Shown here piece by piece: positions 50,932 to 60,122 of a DNA stretch of 64,000 nucleotides (the stretch's first letter is position 1; each line of letters begins with the position of its first letter). The stretch is from contig NZ_CP159218.1 in NCBI RefSeq assembly GCF_040438885.1, positions 4,650,001 to 4,714,000 of the forward strand, in the 5' to 3' direction. This DNA is from Nakamurella sp. A5-74. Its GTDB lineage: Bacteria > Actinomycetota > Actinomycetes > Mycobacteriales > Nakamurellaceae. The position numbers and the translations under genes are program-made. Below the pieces are notes generated by a model. It made no database searches, was not told the origin of the DNA, and saw nothing but the letters and a program-made list of their open reading frames with translations.

Positions 50932-51993
50932 GTGACGACCCCGTCCGAGCAGGACACCACCGTCCGCGACGTCATCGTCGTCGGATCCGGTCCCGCCGGT
51001 TACACCGCCGCGCTGTACCTGGCTCGCGCCGACCTGCGGCCCCTGGTCTTCGAGGGCATCAGCTCCGGCGGCGCGCTGATGACGACCACCGAGGTGGAGA
51101 ACTTCCCCGGCTTCCCCGAGGGCATCCAGGGACCCGATCTGATGGCGCGGATGCGCGAACAGGCTGAGCGTTTCGGCGCCGAACTGCTCACCGAGGACGT
51201 CGAGGAGATGGACCTCGACGGCCCGATCAAGAGCGTCACCGCCGACGGCACCACCTACCGGGCCCGCGCGATCGTGCTGGCGACCGGATCGGCGGCGCGC
51301 TACCTCAACCTGCCCGACGAGCAGCGGCTCATCGGCCGCGGTGTCTCCGCGTGTGCGACCTGCGACGGGTTCTTCTTCAAGAACCAGCACATCGCTGTCG
51401 TCGGCGGCGGTGACTCCGCGATGGAGGAGGCGACGTTCCTCACCCGGTTCGCCGACAGTGTGACCATCGTCCACCGCCGCGACGATTTCCGCGCCTCGCC
51501 GATCATGCTGGAACGCGCCCAGAACGACCCGAAGATCCGCTGGGCGACCAATGCGGCGATCACCGGGGTCGAGGGCGAGAACAAGGTCGAGGCCCTGCAG
51601 CTCACCGACACCATCACCGGCGAGCAGCGCACGATGCCGGCCACCGGCCTGTTCCTGGCGATCGGTCACGATCCACGTTCCGACCTGTTCCGCAACGCGG
51701 TGACCGTCGACGACGAGGGCTACGTGCTGGTCGGCTCCGAGCTCTCGGACGCTGCGGCCGACGCCGCCGGTACGGCGACCAGCATCGACGGCGTCTTCGC
51801 CTGCGGCGATCTCGTCGACCACACCTACCGGCAGGCGATCACCGCTGCCGGGTCGGGTTGCTCCGCCGCGCTGGACACCCAGCACTGGTTGGCCGAGCAC
51901 GGCGCCGACGTCACCGATCCGGGTGGGCCCGGCGGCAAGAGCATCGACGAGCACGCCACCCCGGCGCCGGTGGCAGCCGGCGCATCCGTCTGA
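50932..51993 (+). CDS. trxB: thioredoxin reductase
   Basis: GTG 50932 follows GAGGAG. The product has 353 residues. It has the FAD motif [18 protein letters not shown] (residues 17-34), the redox pair [11 protein letters not shown] (Cys141 and Cys144), the NADPH motif [15 protein letters not shown] and [18 protein letters not shown]. It reduces thioredoxin with NADPH. The C-terminal 30 residues ([16 protein letters not shown]) are disordered. It forms an operon with trxA after a 165-bp gap holding a repeat. Confidence 0.96.
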   Translation: MTTPSEQDTTVRDVIVVGSGPAGYTAALYLARADLRPLVFEGISSGGALMTTTEVENFPGFPEGIQGPDLMARMREQAERFGAELLTEDVEEMDLDGPIKSVTADGTTYRARAIVLATGSAARYLNLPDEQRLIGRGVSACATCDGFFFKNQHIAVVGGGDSAMEEATFLTRFADSVTIVHRRDDFRASPIMLERAQNDPKIRWATNAAITGVEGENKVEALQLTDTITGEQRTMPATGLFLAIGHDPRSDLFRNAVTVDDEGYVLVGSELSDAAADAAGTATSIDGVFACGDLVDHTYRQAITAAGSGCSAALDTQHWLAEHGADVTDPGGPGGKSIDEHATPAPVAAGASV

Positions 51994-52044
51994 ACCGTTC
52001 CCGCCCGATCCCGGGCGTCAGCGCGCGCCTCTGATCACCGAACG

Positions 52045-52122
52045 CACCACCACAGAGCACCACCACAGAGCACCACCACAGAGCACCACCACAGAGCACC
52101 ACCACAGAGCACCACCACAGAG
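52045..52122. repeat. 13-bp tandem repeat between trxB and trxA, six copies
   Basis: Units of caccaccacagag start at 52045, 52058, 52071, 52084, 52097 and 52110, followed by a partial seventh. All six are identical. The array is in the transcribed gap just before the trxA leader, and copy number could vary by slippage. Confidence 0.95.
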
Positions 52123-52158
52123 CACCACCGAAACCCAGCACCACGAGAGGAACTCCCC

Positions 52159-52482
52159 ATGGGAACCATCAAGACCAGCGATGCCACCTTTGCCGCCGAC
52201 GTCCTGCAGTCCGAGAAGCCGGTGATCGTCGATTTCTGGGCCGAATGGTGCACCCCGTGCAAGGTGATCGCTCCGGTGCTCGAGGAGATCGCCGAGAACA
52301 ACGCGGACAAGGTCACCGTCGCGAAGCTCGACATCGACTCCAACCCGCAGATCGCTGCGAAGTACCAGATCCTCTCGATCCCCACGATGCTCGTGTTCCA
52401 GAACGGCGAGGTCATCAAGCAGGTTGTCGGAGCGAAGCCGAAGGCTGCGCTGATCGCCGAGTTCGGCGACGTCCTGGCCTGA
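52159..52482 (+). CDS. trxA: thioredoxin
   Basis: ATG 52159 follows GAGAGGAA. The product has 107 residues, normal for thioredoxin. The active site is FWAEWCTPCKVIAPV (Cys31 and Cys34), with Thr-Pro where the usual dipeptide is Gly-Pro. The cis-proline is in SIPTML. It reduces protein disulfides with electrons from TrxB. Confidence 0.96.
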   Translation: MGTIKTSDATFAADVLQSEKPVIVDFWAEWCTPCKVIAPVLEEIAENNADKVTVAKLDIDSNPQIAAKYQILSIPTMLVFQNGEVIKQVVGAKPKAALIAEFGDVLA

Positions 52483-52655
52483 CCTGACCGACTCCTCGCA
52501 CCGACGGCCGGTCGAGCGCTCCTCGTCAGGAGTGTCCGAAGACCGGCTGTCGGGGCGTACCGTTGGTCAGCTGAGGCAGATCGAAGGCGGCACCTCGTGC
52601 GCCGCTCCGACGGATGGTGAACGCCCCTGACCTGGGCGGAGAAGGAGGCACCGCG

Positions 52656-53819
52656 GTGCGGCTGGGTGACGCGGGGACGGCGGTGGCAGCGCTGCGGCGC
52701 GACCTGGGCTCGCTCGGTCTGGTGGCCCCCGAGGTGCTGGCCGAGGATGCACACGCCGTCTTCGACGCCGACGTCGACCGGGCTGTTCGAGCCTTCCAGC
52801 AGAGCCGCCAGCTGATCGTCGACGGCATGGTGGGGCCGGCAACGGCCCGCGAGCTGATGAACGCCCGCTGGCGCCTCGGCGATCGCACCCTCTCCTACAC
52901 ACTGTCGGCCCCGCTCACCGGCGACGACGTCGCTGCGCTGCAGCACAAACTGTCCAGCCTGGGCTACAACACCGGCCGACCGGACGGCCTGTTCGGCTCC
53001 TCCACCGACAGTGCGGTGCGGCAGTTCCAGCGCGACATCGGCATCACCGCCGACGGCGTCTGCGGCCCGGCGACCACCCGCGAACTCGTCCGGCTCACCA
53101 GCCGACGGATGGGCGCCGGCGGCGGTCGGCCGATCTACCTCCGCGAGCACGACGCCGTACGCACGGCCGGCCCTCGCCTGCGCGGCAAGCGGATCGTCAT
53201 CGATCCCGGCCACGGTGCCGGTAACGAGGGCGCCGTCGTCACGCTTCCCGACGGCAGCACCACCTCCGCCGCCGACCTCGCCTTCGACATCGCCCGCCGG
53301 CTCGAGGGCCGGATGGCGGCGACCGGGATGGACACCCTGCTCACCCGCGGTCCCGACCAGAACCCGAGCGTCGAGGAGCGTGCGGCCCGGGCCAACGCGG
53401 TCGGCGCAGATCTGCTGCTGAGCCTGCACATCGACGGACTCGACTCACCACTGGGCAACGGGCTGGCCACGTTCCACTTCGGCACCGACTCCGGCAGCAC
53501 CTCGACCATCGGTGCGACGCTGGCCGCGCTGGTGCACCGTGAGCTGGTGGCCAGAACCCGGTTCACCGACTGCCGGATCCACCATGCGGCCTGGGGCCTG
53601 CTGACGATGTCGAAGATGCCCGCCATCCAGGTCGAGCTCGGGTACCTCAGCAACCCGAGCGACCGGGCAGCGCTGATCGACCCCGACTTCCGCAACCGGA
53701 TCGCCGAGGGACTGCTCGTGGCCGTCAAACGGCTCTACATGGACGGTCGGGACGAGCCGCACACCGGCACCTTCACCATGCGCGACCTGCTCGACCACGA
53801 GCGCGCCGTCGGCGGCTGA
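52656..53819 (+). CDS. cwlM: CwlM-like cytosolic amidase-fold regulator of peptidoglycan synthesis
   Basis: GTG 52656 follows GGAGAAGGAGG, which decides the start over ATG 52614. The product has 387 residues and no signal peptide. Two peptidoglycan-binding repeats fill residues 1-70 (AVRAFQQSRQL) and 90-150 (AVRQFQRDIGI). The amidase_3 domain starts VIDPGHGAGNEG (His186) and has LSLHIDG (His258) and QVELGYLSNPSD (Glu327). The expected second zinc-ligand Glu (family E-K-D-L) reads SAADLAFDIA, so it is missing. In mycobacteria CwlM is an inactive amidase that stimulates MurA. The end TGTFTMRDLL holds Thr residues near the known phosphosite position. Confidence 0.85.
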   Translation: MRLGDAGTAVAALRRDLGSLGLVAPEVLAEDAHAVFDADVDRAVRAFQQSRQLIVDGMVGPATARELMNARWRLGDRTLSYTLSAPLTGDDVAALQHKLSSLGYNTGRPDGLFGSSTDSAVRQFQRDIGITADGVCGPATTRELVRLTSRRMGAGGGRPIYLREHDAVRTAGPRLRGKRIVIDPGHGAGNEGAVVTLPDGSTTSAADLAFDIARRLEGRMAATGMDTLLTRGPDQNPSVEERAARANAVGADLLLSLHIDGLDSPLGNGLATFHFGTDSGSTSTIGATLAALVHRELVARTRFTDCRIHHAAWGLLTMSKMPAIQVELGYLSNPSDRAALIDPDFRNRIAEGLLVAVKRLYMDGRDEPHTGTFTMRDLLDHERAVGG

Positions 53820-53835
53820 CCCGACGGCTCGACGG

Positions 53836-54002
53836 TGGTCGAGCAACTGCACTGGTCGAGCAACTGCAATGGTCGAGCAACTGCAATGGTCGAGGGACCG
53901 CAGTGGTCGAGGGACGAAGGAGTCGAGACCCCGTCGGATCATCGATCACCGGGCGTGCGACATCGGGATCTCGACGCTCGTTCCTCGCTTGCCCGATCAC
54001 CG
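53836..54002. repeat. 17-bp tandem units and REP-like copies
   Basis: Four 17-bp units (tggtcgagcaactgcaa type) start at 53836, 53853, 53870 and 53887. A fifth grades into the REP-like core tggtcgagggacgaaggagt at 53904. An opposite-orientation copy (ctcgacgctcgttcctcgct) lies at 53972-54002. No gene is seen between cwlM and the siderophore importer. Confidence 0.85.
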
Positions 54003-54041
54003 TGGGCAGAAGGTCACATCCGTCGGGGATCGGCACACCAG

Positions 54042-54060
54042 TTAGGTAAGGCTAGGCTCA
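54042..54060. promoter_or_regulatory. DtxR/IdeR iron box upstream of the siderophore importer
   Basis: The 19 bases ttaggtaaggctaggctca match 16 of 19 positions of the IdeR/DtxR consensus. The site is about 55 bp upstream of the binding-protein start, so iron should repress the operon. Confidence 0.75.
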
Positions 54061-54114
54061 TCTTGAAGCCCTGAGGTGACGCATCGCGCGCGCCTCTCGA
54101 CCCGAGAGAAGCAG

Positions 54115-55257
54115 ATGAATCCAGTACGCCGCATCCTGGCCGCTGTCGGCCTCGTCACCGCCTCGGCCCTGGCGCTCAGCGCCTGCGGCTCGGACACGGC
54201 GACCTCGCCCTCCTCCAGCGCTCCGGTGGCCACGTCTTCCACCGCGAGCAGCTCCGCGAGCGCGACCGGTTCCGCTGCCGGCAGCTCCGCGGACGGCAGC
54301 TCCGTTGCCGCCCCGAGCAGCGTCACCGAGGGCACGTTCCCGGTGACCGTCAAGAACATCTACGGCGAGACGACGATCGAGCAGGCCCCGACCCGGGTGG
54401 CCACTGTGTCGTGGGTCAACCCGGACATCGCGCTGGCCCTGGGCGTCGTGCCCGTCGGCATGGACGCCGATGCCTACGGCGCCAACGCCGACAAGTCGAC
54501 GGACTGGAAGGACGAGGCGCTGGCCGGCCTGGGCGCCTCCATCGGCACCGACAAGGCGCCGGCGCAGTGGGACGCCGCCAACGGCATCAACTTCGACGCC
54601 ATCGCCGACGCGACGCCGGACGTCATCCTCGCCGCCTACTCCGGGCTGACCCAGGACGAGTACGACAAGCTCTCCAAGATCGCACCGGTCGTCGGGCCGG
54701 TCGCTGCCGGCTACACGACCTCCTGGCAGGACGCGACCACCGTCATCGGCGCCGCGCTCGGCAAGGGACCCGAGGCAGCGGCACTGATCAGCACGGTCGA
54801 GGGGAAGATCTCCGCCGCCGGAGCCGCCAACCCGGTACTGAAGGGCAAGACCTTCATCGCCGCCAGCCTGGATCCGACCAAGACGAACGTCTCGATCTAC
54901 GCGGCCGGCGACACCCGGCCGCGGTTCCTCACCGCACTGGGCCTCACCCAGGCCCCGGTCGTCGCCGCCAACACCAAGGCGGGCGCGTTCTACTTCGAGT
55001 ACTCCGGGGAGAAGGCGAACGAGCTGAAGTCGGACATCATCTTCTCCTGGGGCGCGGCGACCACGACTTTGAAAGTCCTGCAGGACAACAAGTTGCTCGG
55101 CCAGATCCCCGCGATCAAGTCCGGCGCAGCGCTGCTCACCAGCGACGAACAACTGACGCTTTCGATCTCGGCGTCCAGCCCGCTCAGCCTGCAGTGGGCG
55201 CTGCCGAAGTTCGTGCCACTCGTCGTCAAGGCGGCCGAGACCGCGGACGGCTCCTGA
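54115..55257 (+). CDS. iron-siderophore ABC transporter substrate-binding lipoprotein
   Basis: ATG 54115 follows GAGAGAAG. The product has 380 residues. The signal ends in the lipobox ALALSACGS. A Ser/Ala-rich linker follows, then the FecB/FepB-type fold (YGETTIEQAPTRVATVSWVN, VILAAYSGLTQDEYDKLSKI, TSWQDATTVIGAALG). It captures ferric siderophores outside the membrane for the two permeases encoded next. Confidence 0.92.
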   Translation: MNPVRRILAAVGLVTASALALSACGSDTATSPSSSAPVATSSTASSSASATGSAAGSSADGSSVAAPSSVTEGTFPVTVKNIYGETTIEQAPTRVATVSWVNPDIALALGVVPVGMDADAYGANADKSTDWKDEALAGLGASIGTDKAPAQWDAANGINFDAIADATPDVILAAYSGLTQDEYDKLSKIAPVVGPVAAGYTTSWQDATTVIGAALGKGPEAAALISTVEGKISAAGAANPVLKGKTFIAASLDPTKTNVSIYAAGDTRPRFLTALGLTQAPVVAANTKAGAFYFEYSGEKANELKSDIIFSWGAATTTLKVLQDNKLLGQIPAIKSGAALLTSDEQLTLSISASSPLSLQWALPKFVPLVVKAAETADGS

Positions 55258-55303
55258 GCCGCCCGTCCGTCTCCGGACAACGGACAGCAGCCCGACGCAC
55301 GTC

Positions 55304-56386
55304 ATGAGATCCCGTGCCCACCAGGCAATCGCCGTCGACGACACCCTCCCCGGGACCGCTGGGAACCCCCGGGACTCCAGGCGGTCCGTCGGTCGGCTGC
55401 CGATGTGGGCCGCGGTGCTGCTGCTCGCGCTGCTGGTGCTGCTCGCGACGGCTGCGTCGTTGATGATCGGTGCGCGCCCGCTGTCCCCGGGAACCACCTG
55501 GGCCGGCCTGTTCCATCCGGTGCCGGGCAACGGCGACCACGACGTCGTGCAGTCCCGCATCCCGCGCACGCTGACCGGTCTGCTGATCGGCCTCGCACTC
55601 GGATTGGCGGGCGCCGGGATCCAGGGCATCACTCGGAACCCGTTGGGGGATCCGGGAATCCTCGGCGTCAATGCGGGTGCTGCGCTCGGTGTGGTCGCGG
55701 GCATCGCGGTGTTCGGCATCTCCGGTGCCGGTGGCCGGATCGTCAGCGCGCTGATCGGCGCCGGGGTGGCGTCCGTCGCCGTGTACGCGATCGCCGCCTC
55801 CGGTCGGGGCGGAGCGACCCCGGTCAAGCTGGCCATCGCCGGGGCCGCGCTGTCGGTGACCCTGTTCGGAGTGATGCGCGGACTGCTGCTGCTGTCGAGT
55901 CAGACGCTGGAGGAGTTCCGGCACTGGCAGGTCGGCAACCTCACGGCGGCGAGCCTCGGCCAGATCGGCCAGGTGGTGCCGTTCATCGTGGTCGGCGCCG
56001 TCGTGCTGCTGGCCAGCGGCCGGGTGTTCAACCTGTTCGCGATGGGTGATGACGTCGCCGCATCGCTCGGCCTGCCGGTCGGGCTCGCCCGGATCGTCAC
56101 CTCGGTCGCCGTCGTCCTGCTGTGCGGGGCGGCGACAGCGCTCGTCGGCCCGATCGCCTTCGTCGGACTGCTGGTGCCGCATGCCGTCCGGGCCATGGTG
56201 GGCAGCAACTACCACCGCATCCTGCTGCTCTCGGCGCTGGGCGGGCCGGTGATCGTGCTGGTGGCCGACACCATCGGCCGGGTCGTCCTGCTGCCGTCCG
56301 AAGTGGCGGTCGGGGTGATGACGGCGGTGATCGGCGCACCGCTGCTGATTCTCATCCTGCGCACGGGTCGGCAGGTGGAGCTGTGA
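55304..56386 (+). CDS. iron-siderophore ABC permease, FecCD family (first subunit)
   Basis: ATG 55304 gives 360 residues with about ten helices. Family marks are SRIPRTLTGLLIGLALGLAG, GITRNPLGDPGILGVNAGAA and the ATPase-contact segment GDDVAASLGLPVG. The gene overlaps the next permease by four bases. Confidence 0.93.
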   Translation: MRSRAHQAIAVDDTLPGTAGNPRDSRRSVGRLPMWAAVLLLALLVLLATAASLMIGARPLSPGTTWAGLFHPVPGNGDHDVVQSRIPRTLTGLLIGLALGLAGAGIQGITRNPLGDPGILGVNAGAALGVVAGIAVFGISGAGGRIVSALIGAGVASVAVYAIAASGRGGATPVKLAIAGAALSVTLFGVMRGLLLLSSQTLEEFRHWQVGNLTAASLGQIGQVVPFIVVGAVVLLASGRVFNLFAMGDDVAASLGLPVGLARIVTSVAVVLLCGAATALVGPIAFVGLLVPHAVRAMVGSNYHRILLLSALGGPVIVLVADTIGRVVLLPSEVAVGVMTAVIGAPLLILILRTGRQVEL

Positions 56387-57450
56387 GCACCTCGGCAGCA
56401 CTGCCGTTCTCCGACCACACCGCTCCGCAGCAACCGACCGGGCCGGACGGTCGTTCGCGGCGCTCGAAACGGCGTCGACGCCGGCTGCTCAGTGTGCTCG
56501 TGTTGTCCGTGCTGGTTCTCGCCCTGGTGGTGGCGATCGCCTTCTTCGGCACCCGGGTCCCGACCGTCGGGCAGTTCTGGCGGGTGCTCACCGGCGAACG
56601 CGTTCCGGGACTGACGTTCCAGATCCTCGAGGACCGACTGCCCCGGGCGGTGGTGGGGCTGCTGGCCGGTGCGGCGCTGGGGTTCTCGGGGTCGTTGTTC
56701 CAGACCATGTTGCGCAATCCGCTGGCCAGTCCGGACGTCATCGGGATCACCGGGGCGGCGTCGGCGGCGGCGGTCACCGGCAAGCTCGTCTGGGGTACCC
56801 AGGGTTGGTCGATGACGCTGCTGGCCTTTGCCGGCGCCGTCGGCGTCGGCGTGGTGATGTTCCTGCTGTCCGGCTCTGGACGGCGCACCGGCGGCAGGTT
56901 GATCGTCAGCGGTATCGCCATCGCCGCCGCGACCGGAGCGTTGGTCGATCATCTGTTGTCCCGCACCGACATCCGGCTCGCATCCGATGCGCTGCTGTGG
57001 TTGACCGGATCGTTGAGCGCGAGCAGTTGGGAACGGGTGACGGTGCTCGGACTGGCCCTGCTCGTGCTGCTGCCGCTGGGAGCCGTCGGCGCCCGATCAC
57101 TGCGGCTGCTGGAGTTGGGCGACGACCTGGCCACCGCGCTCGGTACCGACGTCCGGCGCAACCGGCTGTTCGTACTCGTCGTGGCCTCCGGCCTGGCGGC
57201 CGCCGCCACCTCGATCACCGGCCCGATCGTGTTCGTCGCCTTCCTGGGTGGTCTGACCGGCCGGGCCCTGGCAGGCGGCCGTCCGTCACCGACGTTGGCC
57301 GCCCTGTCCGGGGCGGTCCTCGTACTCGCGGCAGAACTGTTGGGATCATTGGCTTTCGGCGACATCCGGATGCCGGCCGGGGTGATCACCGGGATCCTGG
57401 GCGCCCCGGTGCTGTTGGTGTTGCTGACCCGAGCAGGGAGTTCACGATGA
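56383..57450 (+). CDS. iron-siderophore ABC permease, FecCD family (second subunit)
   Basis: GTG 56383 gives 355 residues. A basic head (RRSKRRRRRLL) precedes about ten helices. Family marks are LEDRLPRAVVGLLAGAALG, MLRNPLASPDVIGITGAAS and LGDDLATALGTDVRRNR. It forms the heterodimeric channel with the preceding permease and overlaps the ATPase gene by four bases. Confidence 0.93.
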   Translation: MSTSAALPFSDHTAPQQPTGPDGRSRRSKRRRRRLLSVLVLSVLVLALVVAIAFFGTRVPTVGQFWRVLTGERVPGLTFQILEDRLPRAVVGLLAGAALGFSGSLFQTMLRNPLASPDVIGITGAASAAAVTGKLVWGTQGWSMTLLAFAGAVGVGVVMFLLSGSGRRTGGRLIVSGIAIAAATGALVDHLLSRTDIRLASDALLWLTGSLSASSWERVTVLGLALLVLLPLGAVGARSLRLLELGDDLATALGTDVRRNRLFVLVVASGLAAAATSITGPIVFVAFLGGLTGRALAGGRPSPTLAALSGAVLVLAAELLGSLAFGDIRMPAGVITGILGAPVLLVLLTRAGSSR

Positions 57451-58394
57451 CGCAGGATCCCAAGCCCTCGCCAGCTCTCCGGGCGAACGAACGCAGCGCG
57501 TCGATGCCGGTGACCTCTGATGACAGGACCACGGGTGACGGGACCACGGGTGACGGGATCTCGACCCCCGCGTCGCTCGATCACCGGAGACCTGCCCTGC
57601 TGGAGGCGCGCGGGATCAGTCTTCGCTACGACTCCGCCGGTGCGAAGCCCGTCATCAGTGAACTGGATCTGACCCTGCCACCCGGGCAGGTGACGATGAT
57701 CGTCGGTGCCAACGGCTGCGGCAAATCCACCCTGCTCCGCGGCTTGTCGCGGCTGCTGCGACCGACTGCCGGTTCGGTGGTGTTGGACGGCACCGACATC
57801 CACCGGATGCCCGCGAAGGAACTGGCGAAACGGCTCGGTCTGCTGCCGCAGGCACCGTTGGCCCCCGAGGGGATCACCGTCGAGGAGCTGGTCGGCCGCG
57901 GCCGCTCACCGCATCAGGGATGGTTCGGCCGGCTCACCGACGCCGATCGCACCGCCGTCCGAGAAGCTCTGGCGCACACCGGGTGTGTCGAGTTGGCGGA
58001 TCACCCGGTCGACGAGTTGTCCGGCGGTCAGCGACAACGAGCCTGGATCGCGATGGTGCTCGCCCAGCAGACCGACCTGCTGCTGCTGGACGAGCCGACG
58101 ACGTTCCTGGACATCGCCCACCAGGTGGACGTGCTGGACACGGTCGCCGAACTGAACGCCCGCCGCGGCACGACGGTCGCCATCGTGCTGCACGACCTGA
58201 ACCTGGCCGCCCGGTACGCCGACCATCTGGTGGCGTTGCGGGCCGGCCGGATCATCGCCGCCGGGCCGCCGAACGAGATCGTCACCGCCGAGCTGGTGTA
58301 CGAGGTGTTCGGCCTGCGCTGCACCGTCATCCCCGATCCGGTCGCCGGGACGCCGCTGGTGATCCCGCTGGGGCGGTCGCACCCCGGCGCCTGA
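57447..58394 (+). CDS. iron-siderophore ABC transporter ATPase, FecE type
   Basis: ATG 57447 gives 315 residues. Walker A GANGCGKST is at residues 87-95. The signature DELSGGQRQRAWIAM, Walker B LLLLDEPTTFLD and the switch VLHDLNLAA are all present. Residues about 20-48 (TGDGTTGDGISTPASLDHRR) are coded by two short repeats plus a REP-like element, and such a leader is absent from usual FecE proteins. Codons from about residue 50 are typical. Confidence 0.93.
   Translation: MTQDPKPSPALRANERSASMPVTSDDRTTGDGTTGDGISTPASLDHRRPALLEARGISLRYDSAGAKPVISELDLTLPPGQVTMIVGANGCGKSTLLRGLSRLLRPTAGSVVLDGTDIHRMPAKELAKRLGLLPQAPLAPEGITVEELVGRGRSPHQGWFGRLTDADRTAVREALAHTGCVELADHPVDELSGGQRQRAWIAMVLAQQTDLLLLDEPTTFLDIAHQVDVLDTVAELNARRGTTVAIVLHDLNLAARYADHLVALRAGRIIAAGPPNEIVTAELVYEVFGLRCTVIPDPVAGTPLVIPLGRSHPGA
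57522..57592. repeat. REP-like element inside the FecE-type gene
   Basis: Two 15-bp direct repeats (gggaccacgggtgac type) at 57525-57554 are followed by gggatctcgacccccgcgtc and gctcgatcaccgg, the dispersed REP-like family. The frame is kept throughout, adding a disordered segment. Confidence 0.65.
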
Positions 58395-58432
58395 CCGATC
58401 GGATCCAGGGTGTCCTCAGCTGAGCCGTGCGT

Positions 58433-58483
58433 CGGCGTAAGAACGCCGAACGGGCGCTGGCAGCACGTCGTGCCGATCGGATG
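58433..58483. repeat. dispersed hairpin element, second copy
   Basis: The sequence tcggcgtaagaacgccgaac and the closing tgccgatcggatg match the 25446-25501 element. It follows the siderophore importer operon and may act as its terminator. The remaining 290-bp gap up to the sugar operon contains no gene. Confidence 0.6.
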
Positions 58484-58685
58484 CTGGACCCGCCCACGGT
58501 GCACCGTTGTAAATCCTCTGGCCTGCGGCGATTCATGTTGGATCCCACACAGGAGCCGAACAATCGGGCGCCTGCGGAATCGATACCTTCAGAAAAACCA
58601 CCAGAAACTGTTGACTTCACCACTACCCGTGTCCGACTCTGTTGGTTCGCGGGTCAGTGGTGACCTGCTCCACACACGGAGGTCA

Positions 58686-60107
58686 ATGGTGACTACCCCT
58701 GGAACCGGCACGCCGGATCCGACACGCTTCACCCGCCGCGACACCCTGCGTCTGCTGGGGACCGGCCTGCTGGGTGTTTCCGCGCTGCCTCTGCTCTCCG
58801 CCTGCACCGGCGCCGCGAGCACGCCGGCTTCCACCCCGGCGGGAGCTTCCACCAGCGCGGGCGCCACCACCAGCGCTGCGGCAAGCGGCTCCTCGAGCGC
58901 CGCGGTTACCAGTGGGTCGGCCTCCTCCGCCGCCACCCAGATCGGCGGCACGGTGTCCTTCGGCTCCAACGCCTCCGACGCCGTCCCGAAGAAGGCCTAC
59001 CAGCAGGTCTTCGACGCCTTCAACAAGGTCTCCGGCACCACGGTCAACGTCAACACCGTCGACCACAACAGCTTCCAGGAGAACATCTCCAACTACCTGC
59101 AGGGCAGCCCCGACCAGGCATTCACCTGGTTCGCCGGCTACCGGATGCAGTTCTTCGCCGAGCAGAACCTCGTGGCTGCGATCGACGACGTGTGGGCGCA
59201 GCTCTCCGCCGACTACTCCGACGCGTTCGCACAGTCGTCCACCGGTGCCGACAGCAAGAAGTACTTCATCCCGTTCTACAACTACCCGTGGGCGGTCTTC
59301 TACCGGAAGAGCGTCTTCAAGGACAAGGGCTACACCGTCCCCACCACGTGGGAGGAGTTCAAGACCCTCGGCGCCAAGATGAAGACCGACGGTCTGGTGC
59401 CGCTGGCCTTCGGCGACAAGGACGGCTGGCCCGCCATGGGCACGTTCGACTACCTGAACATGCGCATCAACGGCTACCAGTTCCACATGGATCTGATGGC
59501 GCACAAGGCATCCTGGAGCGACGACAAGGTCAAGAAGGTCTTCCAGACGTGGAAGGACGACCTGCTGCCCCTGAGCCAGGACAATGCACTCGGCCGCACC
59601 TGGCAGGAAGCGGCGCAGTCGCTGGTCAAGAAGGAAGCGGGCATGTACCTGTTGGGGATGTTCGTGTCCCAGCAATTCCCGGCGGCCGATCTCGACGACC
59701 TGGACTTCTTCGCGTTCCCGGAGATCGACAAGGCCATCGGCGCCGACGCGGTCGAGGCGCCGATCGACGGATTCCTGGTCAGCACCAACGGTCTCAACGA
59801 GCAGAGCAGCGCGCTGATGACGTACCTGGCCTCCGCTGATGCCCAACTCATCTACCTGAAGTCGGATCCCGGCGTGGTCGCGGCCAACAAGAACGCCTCC
59901 ACCGACACGTACACCGCGTTGCAGAAGAAGGCGGTCGATCTGATCTCCTCCGCCAAGAGCATCTCCCAGTTCTTGGACCGCGACACCCGACCGGACTTCG
60001 CCAGCCCGGTCGTGATCCCCGCCATCCAGCAGTTCCTCAAGGACGGCGACGTCGACAAGGTGACGAACAGCCTGGAATCACAGGCGAAGACCATCTTCAC
60101 GAGCTGA
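58686..60107 (+). CDS. carbohydrate ABC transporter solute-binding lipoprotein
   Basis: ATG 58686 follows GGAGG. The product has 473 residues. The twin-arginine type signal (FTRRDTLRLLGTGLLGV) ends in the lipobox LLSACTG. After a long Ser/Ala/Thr linker, the family 1 binding fold follows (YQQVFDAFNKVSGTTVNVNT; YNYPWAVFYRKSVFKDKG; EAAQSLVKKEAGMYLLG). It captures an oligosaccharide for the following permeases. The adjacent alpha-galactosidase suggests an alpha-galactoside. Confidence 0.92.
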   Translation: MVTTPGTGTPDPTRFTRRDTLRLLGTGLLGVSALPLLSACTGAASTPASTPAGASTSAGATTSAAASGSSSAAVTSGSASSAATQIGGTVSFGSNASDAVPKKAYQQVFDAFNKVSGTTVNVNTVDHNSFQENISNYLQGSPDQAFTWFAGYRMQFFAEQNLVAAIDDVWAQLSADYSDAFAQSSTGADSKKYFIPFYNYPWAVFYRKSVFKDKGYTVPTTWEEFKTLGAKMKTDGLVPLAFGDKDGWPAMGTFDYLNMRINGYQFHMDLMAHKASWSDDKVKKVFQTWKDDLLPLSQDNALGRTWQEAAQSLVKKEAGMYLLGMFVSQQFPAADLDDLDFFAFPEIDKAIGADAVEAPIDGFLVSTNGLNEQSSALMTYLASADAQLIYLKSDPGVVAANKNASTDTYTALQKKAVDLISSAKSISQFLDRDTRPDFASPVVIPAIQQFLKDGDVDKVTNSLESQAKTIFTS

Positions 60108-60122
60108 CGGGTCGCCTCTCCC

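Noticed and set aside
52045-52122. CRISPR-like repeats
   Set aside because: The 13-bp units are too short and have no spacers.
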